Source: Erwinia sp. SLM-02
GTDB lineage: Bacteria > Pseudomonadota > Gammaproteobacteria > Enterobacterales > Enterobacteriaceae
Length of the DNA: 64,000 nucleotides
Direction: 5' to 3'
NCBI RefSeq assembly: GCF_037450285.1
Contig: NZ_JAQISN010000001.1
Span: forward strand, 1,674,001 to 1,738,000
Part shown: positions 16,672-24,379 of the stretch, one piece after another
Layout of the letters: each line of letters begins with the position of its first letter
How positions within the stretch are numbered: the stretch's first letter is position 1
Position numbers and translations under genes: made by a program
Notes under the pieces: generated by a model
Database searches by the model: none
Told to the model about the DNA's origin: nothing
The model's input: the letters and a program-made list of their open reading frames with translations, nothing else

Positions 16672-18171
16672 ATGGGACTGTTATCAGGGTTTATTAAATC
16701 GCTATCAAAGCTGTCGATGATTGGCCGGGCGCTAATGCTGCCAATCTCACTGTTGCCTGCCGCCGGTCTGCTGCTGGCGTTCGGTGATAAGTTCCATCTG
16801 CCGCTGATGATGAACGCGGGCGGGGTGATCTTCGACAACCTGCCGCTGCTGTTCGCTATCGGTTCGGCGGTCGGCCTGGCCTCGGAATCGGGTATCGCTG
16901 CCCTGTCCGCCGCCGTGTCGGTGTTTATTACCAATATCACCATCGGCACCGTCCTGTCGATTACGCCAGAAATGGCGGCGCAGGGCGGGAAATATGCCAT
17001 GGTGGTCGGTATCCCCACCCTGCAGATGGGCGTTTTCGGCGGGCTGATCTGCGGCATTCTCGCCGCCTGGTGCTATAACCGCTTCCACACGCTTCAGCTG
17101 CCGGAGTTCCTCGGCTTCTTCTCCGGCAAGCGTTTTGTGGCGATTGCCACGGCGTTTATGTCGTTTATCCTTGGCCTGCTGCTTCCCTACGTCTGGCAGC
17201 ATATCCAGGCGGGGATTGATGCCCTGTCGGTGATCGTCAACGGCGATAATCAGGCGGCCTCGACCTTTATCTTCGGTCTGGTGGAACGCGCGCTGATCCC
17301 GCTGGGCCTGCACCATATCTGGTATCCGTCCTTCTGGTACTCGTTTGGTGATTACACCACCCAGGCCGGTCAGGTTATCCACGGCGACCAGACTATCTGG
17401 TTCAAAATGCTGGAAGAAGGCACCAAATCCTTCAGCAGCAGCACCTATCAAAATGCCGGTAAGTTTATGCAGGGCGAGTTCCCGCTGATGCTGTTTGCGC
17501 TGCCTGCGGCCTGCCTGGCGATGTATCACGAGGCGCACACCAAAAATAAAAAAATCGCCGCCGGTATTCTGTTCTCCGCCGCGCTGACCTGCTTCCTGAC
17601 CGGGATCACCGAACCGGTTGAGTTCACCTTTATTTTTGTTGCGCCAATTCTGTATGTCTTCAACGCCATCATGGCCGGGCTGGCCTATATGTGCATGTAT
17701 CTGCTGCATGCGCATATCGCCAAGTCCTTCTCCGCCGGGCTGATCGACTACATCTCGTTCGGTATTCTGCCGTCGTTTAACGGTTATCAGACCAACTTCC
17801 TCAGCGCGGTGATGATCGGCGTGCCGATGGCGCTGATTTACTACTTCACTTTCCGCTTCGTGATCCGCCGCTTTGACGTAAAAACGCCGGGCCGTACCGA
17901 AGTCTCAGCCAGCGCCAGCGATAAGACCGATGACGAGCTGGTCAGCGAAATCATTGGCCTGCTCGGCGGGGCAAAAAATATCGATTCCGTTGGCTCATGC
18001 ATCACCCGTCTGCGTATTGAGGTACTGAACGGCGACAGCGTGGATAAGGAGGGGCTGAACGGCATCGGCGCGCGCGGCGTGGTGTTCGTCGGCGACAAAG
18101 GCGTGCAGGTTATTTTCGGCGCCCGCGCACAGTTTATTGCCCAGGCCATGTCGACAACGCTTGGCAAATAG
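16672..18171 (+). CDS. malX: PTS glucose/maltose-family EIICB permease (MalX-like)
   Basis: A 499-residue fused PTS component. The N-terminal EIIC part (about residues 1-395) is membrane-embedded, with conserved LPISLLPAAGLLLAFG, LHHIWYPSFWY and the sugar-site motif GITEPVEFTF. A linker rich in Ser/Asp leads to an EIIB domain whose phosphorylated cysteine is Cys443 in GSCITRLRIEV. There is no EIIA domain, so it must use a EIIA-Glc such as Crr. It transports and phosphorylates a glucose-type sugar. The adjacent MalI-like repressor and operators point to a malX role, but the substrate could also be another glucoside. Confidence 0.85.
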   Translation: MGLLSGFIKSLSKLSMIGRALMLPISLLPAAGLLLAFGDKFHLPLMMNAGGVIFDNLPLLFAIGSAVGLASESGIAALSAAVSVFITNITIGTVLSITPEMAAQGGKYAMVVGIPTLQMGVFGGLICGILAAWCYNRFHTLQLPEFLGFFSGKRFVAIATAFMSFILGLLLPYVWQHIQAGIDALSVIVNGDNQAASTFIFGLVERALIPLGLHHIWYPSFWYSFGDYTTQAGQVIHGDQTIWFKMLEEGTKSFSSSTYQNAGKFMQGEFPLMLFALPAACLAMYHEAHTKNKKIAAGILFSAALTCFLTGITEPVEFTFIFVAPILYVFNAIMAGLAYMCMYLLHAHIAKSFSAGLIDYISFGILPSFNGYQTNFLSAVMIGVPMALIYYFTFRFVIRRFDVKTPGRTEVSASASDKTDDELVSEIIGLLGGAKNIDSVGSCITRLRIEVLNGDSVDKEGLNGIGARGVVFVGDKGVQVIFGARAQFIAQAMSTTLGK

Positions 18172-18192
18172 TCCGGTGCTGTTAAGGTAGCT

Positions 18193-18220
18193 AAGCCTCC
18201 CGTATTTTTACGGGAGGCTT
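18193..18220 (+). terminator. Terminator after malX-like gene
   Basis: A perfect 11-bp stem (AAGCCTCCCGT and its complement) with a 6-nt loop, followed by a T-containing tail. It partly separates the permease from the downstream repressor gene, allowing the two to be expressed at different levels. Confidence 0.85.
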
Positions 18221-18262
18221 TATTGTTTCCGACTGATTATTCGGGTGTTTCGGGGAGTGCGT

Positions 18263-19279
18263 TTGAAAAAGGTCAGCATTATTGATGTCGCTAAACTGGC
18301 GGGCGTTTCCGTCTCAACCGTGTCTCTGGTGCTGCGCCAGAAGGGGAAAATTTCCGAAGCGACCATCCAGCGCGTTCACTCGGCGATAACCGAACTGGGC
18401 TACGTGCATAATGTCGCCGCGGCAAACCTGCGTTCCAGTACCTCAAATCTGATTGGGCTGATCCTGCGGGATTTCAGCGACAGCTTCTCCATCAAGGTGA
18501 TGGCCAGCATCGTTCAGGCGCTGGAGCGCGAGGGTTTTATGGTGTTCCTCGGCCAGCCGCAGGATGACGAGCAGCACCTGGAGCGCTGCCTGCTCTCTTT
18601 CAAACAGCAGGGCGTGGCCGGGGTGATTTATCTCGCCAGCGATGCCACCACCGATCGTCTGCCGGAAAAAATCATCCAGTGTCCGCTGCCGCTGGTGGTG
18701 GTTTCGCAGACGCTGCCGGCGCAGCCCTGCGATCTGGTGATGCGCGACAATCGCCAGGCGGCCAGCCTGGCAACCCGCTATCTTATTGAGCGCGGGCATC
18801 GCAACATCGCCTATATCGGCGGGATGGAAAATGACCGGGTGCGCCATCAGCGCCTGCTCGGCATGCACGGTGCGCTGAAGCAGAACGGGCTGGCGCTGCG
18901 CGATGAGTTTGCCCCCGTCTGCCGGGAAAGTACCGATTCGGTCAGTCAGGCAACCCGTCAGCTGCTGGAGAAGAACAACACCATAACGGCGCTGCTTTGC
19001 CATTCACCCACGGCGATTATTGGCGCGTTGGGGGGGATTCATCAGGTGGGGCGTACCATCGGTAAGGACGTGTTCCTTACCCAGCAGGTGGCGCTGATCG
19101 GCTTTGAGGATATGCTGCACGTCAATCTCACCTCGCCGTCGTTTACCTATGTCTCCTCTGGCAGTGAGGAGACCGGTCGCCAGGCGGCGGGGCTGATGAT
19201 GCGCAGGCTGAAAGAGCCGGAGCTGCAAAGCCAGCGCATCACCCTTTCCGGCCAGCTGGTAATACAGCACTCGGCGTAA
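18263..19279 (+). CDS. malI: LacI-family repressor, MalI-like
   Basis: A 338-residue regulator with an N-terminal HTH (IIDVAKLAGVSVSTVSLVLR) and hinge (LGYVHNVAAANLRSS), then a periplasmic-binding-like effector domain (LIGLILRDFSDSF, ERGHRNIAYIGGMENDRVRH). A TTG start at 18263 is chosen because GGGGAG lies 5 nt upstream and the product then begins MKKVSIIDVAKLAG like relatives; a GTG 18 bp upstream is less likely. It resembles E. coli MalI, which represses malXY. In E. coli malI is divergent from malX, but here it is co-directional and downstream. The two ACGT-centred operators before malX are its probable targets. Confidence 0.85.
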   Translation: MKKVSIIDVAKLAGVSVSTVSLVLRQKGKISEATIQRVHSAITELGYVHNVAAANLRSSTSNLIGLILRDFSDSFSIKVMASIVQALEREGFMVFLGQPQDDEQHLERCLLSFKQQGVAGVIYLASDATTDRLPEKIIQCPLPLVVVSQTLPAQPCDLVMRDNRQAASLATRYLIERGHRNIAYIGGMENDRVRHQRLLGMHGALKQNGLALRDEFAPVCRESTDSVSQATRQLLEKNNTITALLCHSPTAIIGALGGIHQVGRTIGKDVFLTQQVALIGFEDMLHVNLTSPSFTYVSSGSEETGRQAAGLMMRRLKEPELQSQRITLSGQLVIQHSA

Positions 19280-19395
19280 AGCCCCACCGGCCAGCTTCAG
19301 GGCAGATTTTCATCTGCCGGGCGTAGCATTCGCTTCTGCCGCCCCGGTTACCACAGACCGCAGCCGCCAGCGTGAACCCCTGGCGGCAGTCTGTC

Positions 19396-20277
19396 CTAGC
19401 GCCCTTTCTTCTTGCGTCCCGGCTGCGCAAAACGCTTGCGTCCGGCAGCGGCTCCGGCCCCGGCAGCTTTCTCGCCCGGCTTCGCCCCCGGCTTTGCGGC
19501 CGGCTTTTTCTGCGGAGAGGATTTCGGCGGAGATTTTTTCGCCGTGGCGTCTTCCGAGCTGGAATCTTCAATCAGTTTAAACAGGTCGATCAGCTCATCA
19601 TCGGTCAAATCACGCCATTCGCCCGGCGGCACGCCCTTCAGGCTGACGTTCATGATGCGCGTACGTTCCAGCTTCGTCACTTCATAACCGAAGTGCTCGG
19701 CCATGCGGCGGATCTGGCGGTTAAGCCCCTGAACCAGAATAATGCGGAAGACGAAGGTCGACTCCTTCTTCACCTTGCACTTTTTGGTGACCGTTCCCAG
19801 CATCGGCACCCCGGCACCTAAACCACGAATAAACTCTTCGGTAACCGGCTTATTCACGGTGACCAGATACTCTTTCTCGTGGTTGTTGCCGGCACGCAGA
19901 ATTTTATTCACCAGGTCGCCTTGGTTGGTCAGGAAGATCAGCCCCTGCGAGTCCTTATCCAGCCGCCCGATGGGGAAGATGCGCTTGCTGTGGTTAACGA
20001 AATCAACGATGTTGTCCTTCTCGCCGTCTTCGGTGGTGCTGACGATACCCACCGGTTTGTTCAGCGCAATCAGCACCAGATCTTCGGCATCACGGGGTTC
20101 AATCAGCTGACCGTTCACTTTAACGACATCACCGTCCGACACCCGATCGCCCACCGTGGCGCGCTTGCCGTTGATGAAAACATTTCCCTGTTCGATATAG
20201 CGGTCGGCATCGCGGCGAGAGCAGATACCGCTTTCGCTAATGTATTTATTCAGACGTGTGGATGAGTTGGTCAGCAT
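19396..20277 (-). CDS. rluF: 23S rRNA pseudouridine(2604) synthase
   Basis: A 293-residue RsuA/RluB-family enzyme. It has an N-terminal S4 RNA-binding domain (STRLNKYISESGICSRRDAD) and a catalytic domain with the invariant Asp in FPIGRLDKDSQGLIFLTN, then LVQGLNRQIRRMAEHFGYEV. The C-terminal 50 residues are a low-complexity tail rich in Lys, Pro and Ala, ending RKRFAQPGRKKKGR, as in E. coli RluF. The start MLTNSSTRLNK is used; an ATG 15 bp upstream is not conserved. It modifies U2604 of 23S rRNA. It stands alone, with about 115 bp to the end of the malI-like gene. Confidence 0.95.
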   Translation of the reverse strand: MLTNSSTRLNKYISESGICSRRDADRYIEQGNVFINGKRATVGDRVSDGDVVKVNGQLIEPRDAEDLVLIALNKPVGIVSTTEDGEKDNIVDFVNHSKRIFPIGRLDKDSQGLIFLTNQGDLVNKILRAGNNHEKEYLVTVNKPVTEEFIRGLGAGVPMLGTVTKKCKVKKESTFVFRIILVQGLNRQIRRMAEHFGYEVTKLERTRIMNVSLKGVPPGEWRDLTDDELIDLFKLIEDSSSEDATAKKSPPKSSPQKKPAAKPGAKPGEKAAGAGAAAGRKRFAQPGRKKKGR

Positions 20278-20431
20278 GTTACCCCCGTGCAAAAAAGCGG
20301 ACTATACCTTACCGCTGAGCAAGCCTGGAGTAAAAATTGCAGAATTTGTGCAAAGCGCGGCTTTCCACCGCCGACGGGCTATTTTTCCAGCCGCTGGGGG
20401 CGAAAGGCCGCGCTCCGCGTTTGACTAAAAA

Positions 20432-21835
20432 TCAGGCATCACCGCCGGGCGCGTCAACCGCAGGGCACGCCGCCAGCAGCTGGCGGGCGACGCTTTCAGC
20501 ATGCTCGGCCACCTGCGGCAGGCCCATCAGCTCACCGAAGCGGCCACGCGCGGCGGGGCCAGCCACGTAAAGATGCAGATTCGGTGCGCCGAAGCGGTTA
20601 ATGGCCTGCGAACGCCCGTTAACCTTAATGCCCAGCGCCAGCTCGTCCGGCTGGATCACCCCGTCCCGCGCCAGCTGGTGCAGCAGCGCATCGCTTTGCA
20701 GCAGCCCGCCGTGCGCCGGGCCGGTGGTGACAATCAGCCGGTCAACCTTCAGGCTGCGGGCTTCGCCGCGCCGGGAGCGTAAATCCAGCCGGATCGTGGT
20801 TCCTTCCGCCGTAATCGACTGCAAACGCGCGGCCAGCACCGACAGCTGTCCGCTCGCCTGCCACTGCGCCAGCACCGCATTCACCTGCGGGGCGATGCGG
20901 TAGCGGTGAACGTCCCACCACGGGCGCAGATGGCGCAGAAAACGCCGCTGTTCGGCCAGTGAGAGCTGCTGCCAGATAGCCTGCCCGTTCTGGCGGATAT
21001 CATCCAGCACCAGCTGCCACGGCAGCCCCTGTGCGGCGGCCTGCTTCACTTCATGACGGATGCGCCGCAGCCAGCCCAGCGCGCTGCCCGGCTGCCCGCT
21101 GCGGTAGTCCAGCTCCCACGGCTCGAAGCTGCCGCTGAGATTGGCGCGCGGCAGCAGACCCCGACGGGAAAAGGCGACGATCGGGCCGCGATGCCCGTGA
21201 CGGTGTAACGTCGCCACGGTATCGGCCATGGTCAGGCCGCTGCCGATAATCGCAATGGACTCGTGCGGCGCGATATCCGCCAGCGCGTTGTGACGCCACG
21301 GATCGGCAATCAGCCCCGGATGCCCCTCCAGCGCCAGCGCTATACTGCGCGGCAGCGCGGGCGGCGGATGGCTGATCGCCAGCACCAGCTCGTCTGCCCG
21401 CAGGCGTTCGCCACCGGCGGTAACCACCTCACCGTTTTCCAGCGCCACGGCGCGGTCGCGCAGATGGCGTAACACGACCGGCGACTGCCTTTGCGCATCG
21501 GCAAACAGCCCGGAGATATACGCAGCAAACTGCCCGCGCTGCGGATAAACCCGCCCGTCGTGCCAGCGTGCCGCCGGGTCATTCACAAAGGCCGCCGAGG
21601 CGCGGAACCAGCGATCGAAATCGCCCTGTTCCGCAGCGGTCAGCTGCATGCGGTCGGCGGGCACGTTGATACGGTGCGCCGGATCGCGGCTGCCGTAGGC
21701 CACGCCCTGCGCCACGCCGTCGCGCGGTTCAATCACCGTAACCCTCAGCCCTGCATGGCCCCCGCGCGCCAGATGAACAGCCAGCGCGGTACCGCTAAAG
21801 CCGCCGCCGACGATCACGATATGGCGATCAGCCAT
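20432..21835 (-). CDS. FAD/NAD(P)-binding oxidoreductase in the sulfonate/sulfone operon
   Basis: A 467-residue protein of the FAD-NAD(P)-binding family (HI0933/SidA-like fold). The N-terminal ADP-binding loop is IVIVGGGFSGTALAVHLAR, a second dinucleotide site follows at IAIIGSGLTMADTVATL, and a C-terminal TTGPAH motif occurs with LYVAGPAARGRFGELMGLPQ. It resembles flavin-containing N- or S-oxygenases without a clear substrate. Its start overlaps the end of sfnG by 8 bp, so it is the third gene of the ssuD-sfnG operon. It may supply an oxidation step or reducing power for sulfur-compound breakdown, but no reaction is established. The 154 bp before rluF show no gene. Confidence 0.75.
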   Translation of the reverse strand: MADRHIVIVGGGFSGTALAVHLARGGHAGLRVTVIEPRDGVAQGVAYGSRDPAHRINVPADRMQLTAAEQGDFDRWFRASAAFVNDPAARWHDGRVYPQRGQFAAYISGLFADAQRQSPVVLRHLRDRAVALENGEVVTAGGERLRADELVLAISHPPPALPRSIALALEGHPGLIADPWRHNALADIAPHESIAIIGSGLTMADTVATLHRHGHRGPIVAFSRRGLLPRANLSGSFEPWELDYRSGQPGSALGWLRRIRHEVKQAAAQGLPWQLVLDDIRQNGQAIWQQLSLAEQRRFLRHLRPWWDVHRYRIAPQVNAVLAQWQASGQLSVLAARLQSITAEGTTIRLDLRSRRGEARSLKVDRLIVTTGPAHGGLLQSDALLHQLARDGVIQPDELALGIKVNGRSQAINRFGAPNLHLYVAGPAARGRFGELMGLPQVAEHAESVARQLLAACPAVDAPGGDA

Positions 21836-22919
21836 GCGCCAGTTCCCGCTCTCTCTGCCGCTCCAGCTCGCGCACCAGCGGGATCACTTCGCGGCCAAAG
21901 AACTCCACTTCCTCCTGGAAGTGCAGGAAGCCCAGCAGCATCAGGCTCACTCCCGCGTCTTTCAGCGAGATAATGCGTTCGGCAATCTGCTGCGGCGTGC
22001 CGATCAGATTGGTTTTAAAACCGTCATTGTACTGCACCAGATCCTCCAGGGTCGATTTTGCCCAGTTACCTTCGCCCTCCGGTGAGGCGCTGCCGGCGTT
22101 TTTCACTTCGTGCTGGAAGCCTTTGACCGCATCCGGGTTGGCGTGGTCGAGGATCTCCTGCAGCACCTGCTGTGCTTCCTCCTCGCTGTCGCGGGCGATA
22201 ACAAAGCCGTTGACGCCGACTTTGACCTGGTGCTGATTATAGGCCGCCTTGCGCTGGATATCCTCCACCTGCTGGCGGATCCCCTCAACCGTGTTGCCGT
22301 TGGTAAAGTACCAGTCCGACACGCGGGAGGCCATATCGCGGGCGGCACGGGAGCTGCCGCCCTGGAAGATTTCCGGGCGCGGCGACAGCGGTTTGGGCTT
22401 CAGCGAATAGTCGCGGTAGCGGTAGAAATCGCCGGCGAAGGTAAAGCTCTCCTCCTGCCAGATGCCCTTCAGGCAGCGGATAAACTCTTCCGAACGCAGG
22501 TAGCGCTCTTCGTGATCCAGCCACGGCTCGCCGATGGCTTTGAACTCGCCGCGGAACCAGCCGCTGACGACGTTGACCGCAATGCGCGCGTTGCTCAGAT
22601 GGCTGATGGTGGCAATCTGTTTGGCGGCCAGCGTCGGGTTCCACGGGCCGGGCAGCAGTGCGGCAATTACCTTGAGTTTTTCCGTCGCGCCCAGCAGCCC
22701 CTGTGAGAAGCTGACCGACTCATGCTGATTGTCCGCGCCGTAGCCGGCGGTAAAGCGGATCTGGGTCAGCGCATAATCAAACCCGGCGCGCTCGGCAATC
22801 TGCGCCAGCTTGCGGTTGTAGTCGAAATCCCAGCTGGTGCGCTGCGGAATATTGCTGATCACCAGACCGCCGGAAACGTTCGGTACCCAGTAGGCGAATT
22901 GAATAGGTTGTTGGCTCAT
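21828..22919 (-). CDS. sfnG: FMNH2-dependent dimethylsulfone monooxygenase
   Basis: A 363-residue luciferase-like monooxygenase. The start (MSQQPIQFAYWVPNVSGGLV) and the phrases FDYALTQIRFTAGYGADNQH, IAVNVVSGWFRGEFKAIGE and IFQGGSSRAARDMASR are characteristic of SfnG, which converts dimethylsulfone to methanesulfinate (and formaldehyde) with reduced FMN. It lies 11 bp after ssuD and overlaps the next gene, so it is the middle gene of one operon. SfnG depends on a separate flavin reductase; none is visible nearby. The product methanesulfinate/methanesulfonate can feed desulfonation by SsuD-type enzymes. Confidence 0.92.
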   Translation of the reverse strand: MSQQPIQFAYWVPNVSGGLVISNIPQRTSWDFDYNRKLAQIAERAGFDYALTQIRFTAGYGADNQHESVSFSQGLLGATEKLKVIAALLPGPWNPTLAAKQIATISHLSNARIAVNVVSGWFRGEFKAIGEPWLDHEERYLRSEEFIRCLKGIWQEESFTFAGDFYRYRDYSLKPKPLSPRPEIFQGGSSRAARDMASRVSDWYFTNGNTVEGIRQQVEDIQRKAAYNQHQVKVGVNGFVIARDSEEEAQQVLQEILDHANPDAVKGFQHEVKNAGSASPEGEGNWAKSTLEDLVQYNDGFKTNLIGTPQQIAERIISLKDAGVSLMLLGFLHFQEEVEFFGREVIPLVRELERQRERELAHG

Positions 22920-22930
22920 TGTTGTGCTCC

Positions 22931-24103
22931 TCAGCTGACGCTGGTCTGTTTTTGTGGCCGGCGGTCGCCGCCAATCGTTTCACCAAATGGCCCGGTATTG
23001 ACCGTTCCCTGACGTTTTTCACCGTTGGTGGCCAGCGGCAGCAGCGGCATGACCAGTTCGGCAAAGCGGTGCGCTTCTTCAAGATGTGGATAACCGGAGA
23101 AAATGAAATTGGTGATCCCCAGCGCCTGATATTCACGAATGCGCGCCGCCACCTGCTGCGGGTTGCCCACCAGCGCGGTGCCCGCGCCGCCGCGCACCAG
23201 GCCGACCCCCGCCCACAGGTTCGGCGCAATGCGCAGCCCGTCGCGCGACCCGCTGTGCAGCGCGCTCATCCGCGCCTGGCCGGTGGAATCCATGCGGGCA
23301 AAGATCTTCTGCGCGCTGGCGATGGTTTCATCATCGAGATGGGCAATCAGCCTGTCGGCCGCGGCCCAGGCCTCCTCTTCGGTTTCACGCACGATAACGT
23401 GCAGGCGGATGCCGTAATCCAGCTGGCGCCCACGCTGTTCCGCGCGCTGACGCACCACCGCCAGCTTCTCGGCCACCTGCTCCAGCGGCTCCCCCCACGT
23501 CAGGTAGGTATCCACCTGATTCGCCGCCACGTCGATCGCCTCGTCCGACGAGCCGCCGAAATAGAGCGGCGGGCCGTTTTCCTGCACCGGCGGGAAGAGA
23601 ATCTCTGCGCCCTCCACGCGGATATGCTCGCCGTGATAGTCGACCTTCTCGCCCTTCAGCAGTCGGGTGTAGACGTCGAGAAATTCCCGGGTGACCTGAT
23701 AGCGATCGGCGTGGCTGAGGAAGATGCCGTCACCACGGTTCTCGACCGGATCGCCCCCGGTCACCACGTTAATGAGCAGGCGTCCTTCCGACAGGCGGTC
23801 GAGGGTGGCCGCCATGCGTGCAGCCAGGCTGGGCGGCTGTAAACCGGGGCGCACCGCCACCAGATAGCGCAGGCGGCGGGTCATCGGGGCCAGCGCCGAG
23901 GCCACCAGCCACGAATCCTCACAGCTTTTCCCCGTGGGGATCAGCACGCCGTAATAGCCAAGGTTATCCGCCGCCAGTGCAACCTGCTGTAAATAGGGAA
24001 GATCTACCGCTCGTCCGCCTTCCGCCGTCCCCAGGTAACGCCCGTCGCCGTGGGTGGGCAGAAACCAGAATACGTTGATATTTTCCTGTACCGACTCGCT
24101 CAT
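22931..24103 (-). CDS. ssuD: FMNH2-dependent alkanesulfonate monooxygenase
   Basis: A 390-residue luciferase-family enzyme releasing sulfite from alkanesulfonates. The start region INVFWFLPTHGDGRYLG, the conserved Cys in LIPTGKSCEDSW (Cys61 here), and RLLINVVTGGDPVENRGDG and PPLYFGGSSDEA agree with SsuD. It is the first gene of the ssuD-sfnG-flavoprotein unit. Upstream lie a -24/-12 type promoter about 70 bp before the ATG and two palindromic sites further out, so transcription is probably sigma-54 dependent and controlled by the divergent activator. In E. coli ssuD is in ssuEADCB under Cbl; here ssuE, ssuC and ssuB are absent from the window. Confidence 0.95.
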   Translation of the reverse strand: MSESVQENINVFWFLPTHGDGRYLGTAEGGRAVDLPYLQQVALAADNLGYYGVLIPTGKSCEDSWLVASALAPMTRRLRYLVAVRPGLQPPSLAARMAATLDRLSEGRLLINVVTGGDPVENRGDGIFLSHADRYQVTREFLDVYTRLLKGEKVDYHGEHIRVEGAEILFPPVQENGPPLYFGGSSDEAIDVAANQVDTYLTWGEPLEQVAEKLAVVRQRAEQRGRQLDYGIRLHVIVRETEEEAWAAADRLIAHLDDETIASAQKIFARMDSTGQARMSALHSGSRDGLRIAPNLWAGVGLVRGGAGTALVGNPQQVAARIREYQALGITNFIFSGYPHLEEAHRFAELVMPLLPLATNGEKRQGTVNTGPFGETIGGDRRPQKQTSVS

Positions 24104-24173
24104 TTGCCATTTCCTATATAACTACATCTGAATTTATTCATTAGAAAGTTACGCTTTGGTTATAAAACACCAA

Positions 24174-24188
24174 GCAGGAAGCATGCCA
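24174..24188 (-). promoter_or_regulatory. Sigma-54 (-24/-12) promoter of the ssuD operon
   Basis: On the minus strand the sequence TGGCATGCTTCCTGC matches the sigma-54 consensus TGGCACG-N4-TTGC, with the invariant GG and GC in the exact 10-nt spacing. It lies about 70 bp before the ssuD start and downstream of two activator palindromes. Confidence 0.75.
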
Positions 24189-24252
24189 GTTTTTAGTCTT
24201 GCTTTAATGCTTATTAATCAGCAGGTTAATCGCCACCGTCACGCCGATAACG

Positions 24253-24300
24253 TGCTGCATTTGCAGCAGAAGATGGCCGACATTTGCTGCAATTGCAGCA
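24253..24300. promoter_or_regulatory. Paired palindromic upstream activator sites
   Basis: Two 16-bp palindromes, TGCTGCATTTGCAGCA (24253-24268) and TGCTGCAATTGCAGCA (24285-24300), share the arms TGCTGCA/TGCAGCA. They are centred 32 bp apart, about three helical turns. They sit 65-126 bp upstream of the -24 element on the ssuD side and 80-127 bp before the activator gene, the usual place for enhancer sites of sigma-54 activators. Confidence 0.75.
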
Positions 24301-24379
24301 GCCGCGCCACCTGCCCCTCTCGTCGCCGTGAATAAGTCAGGATACTCTGGCGGCAGACGTCATCTTGCAGGAGTGAACC

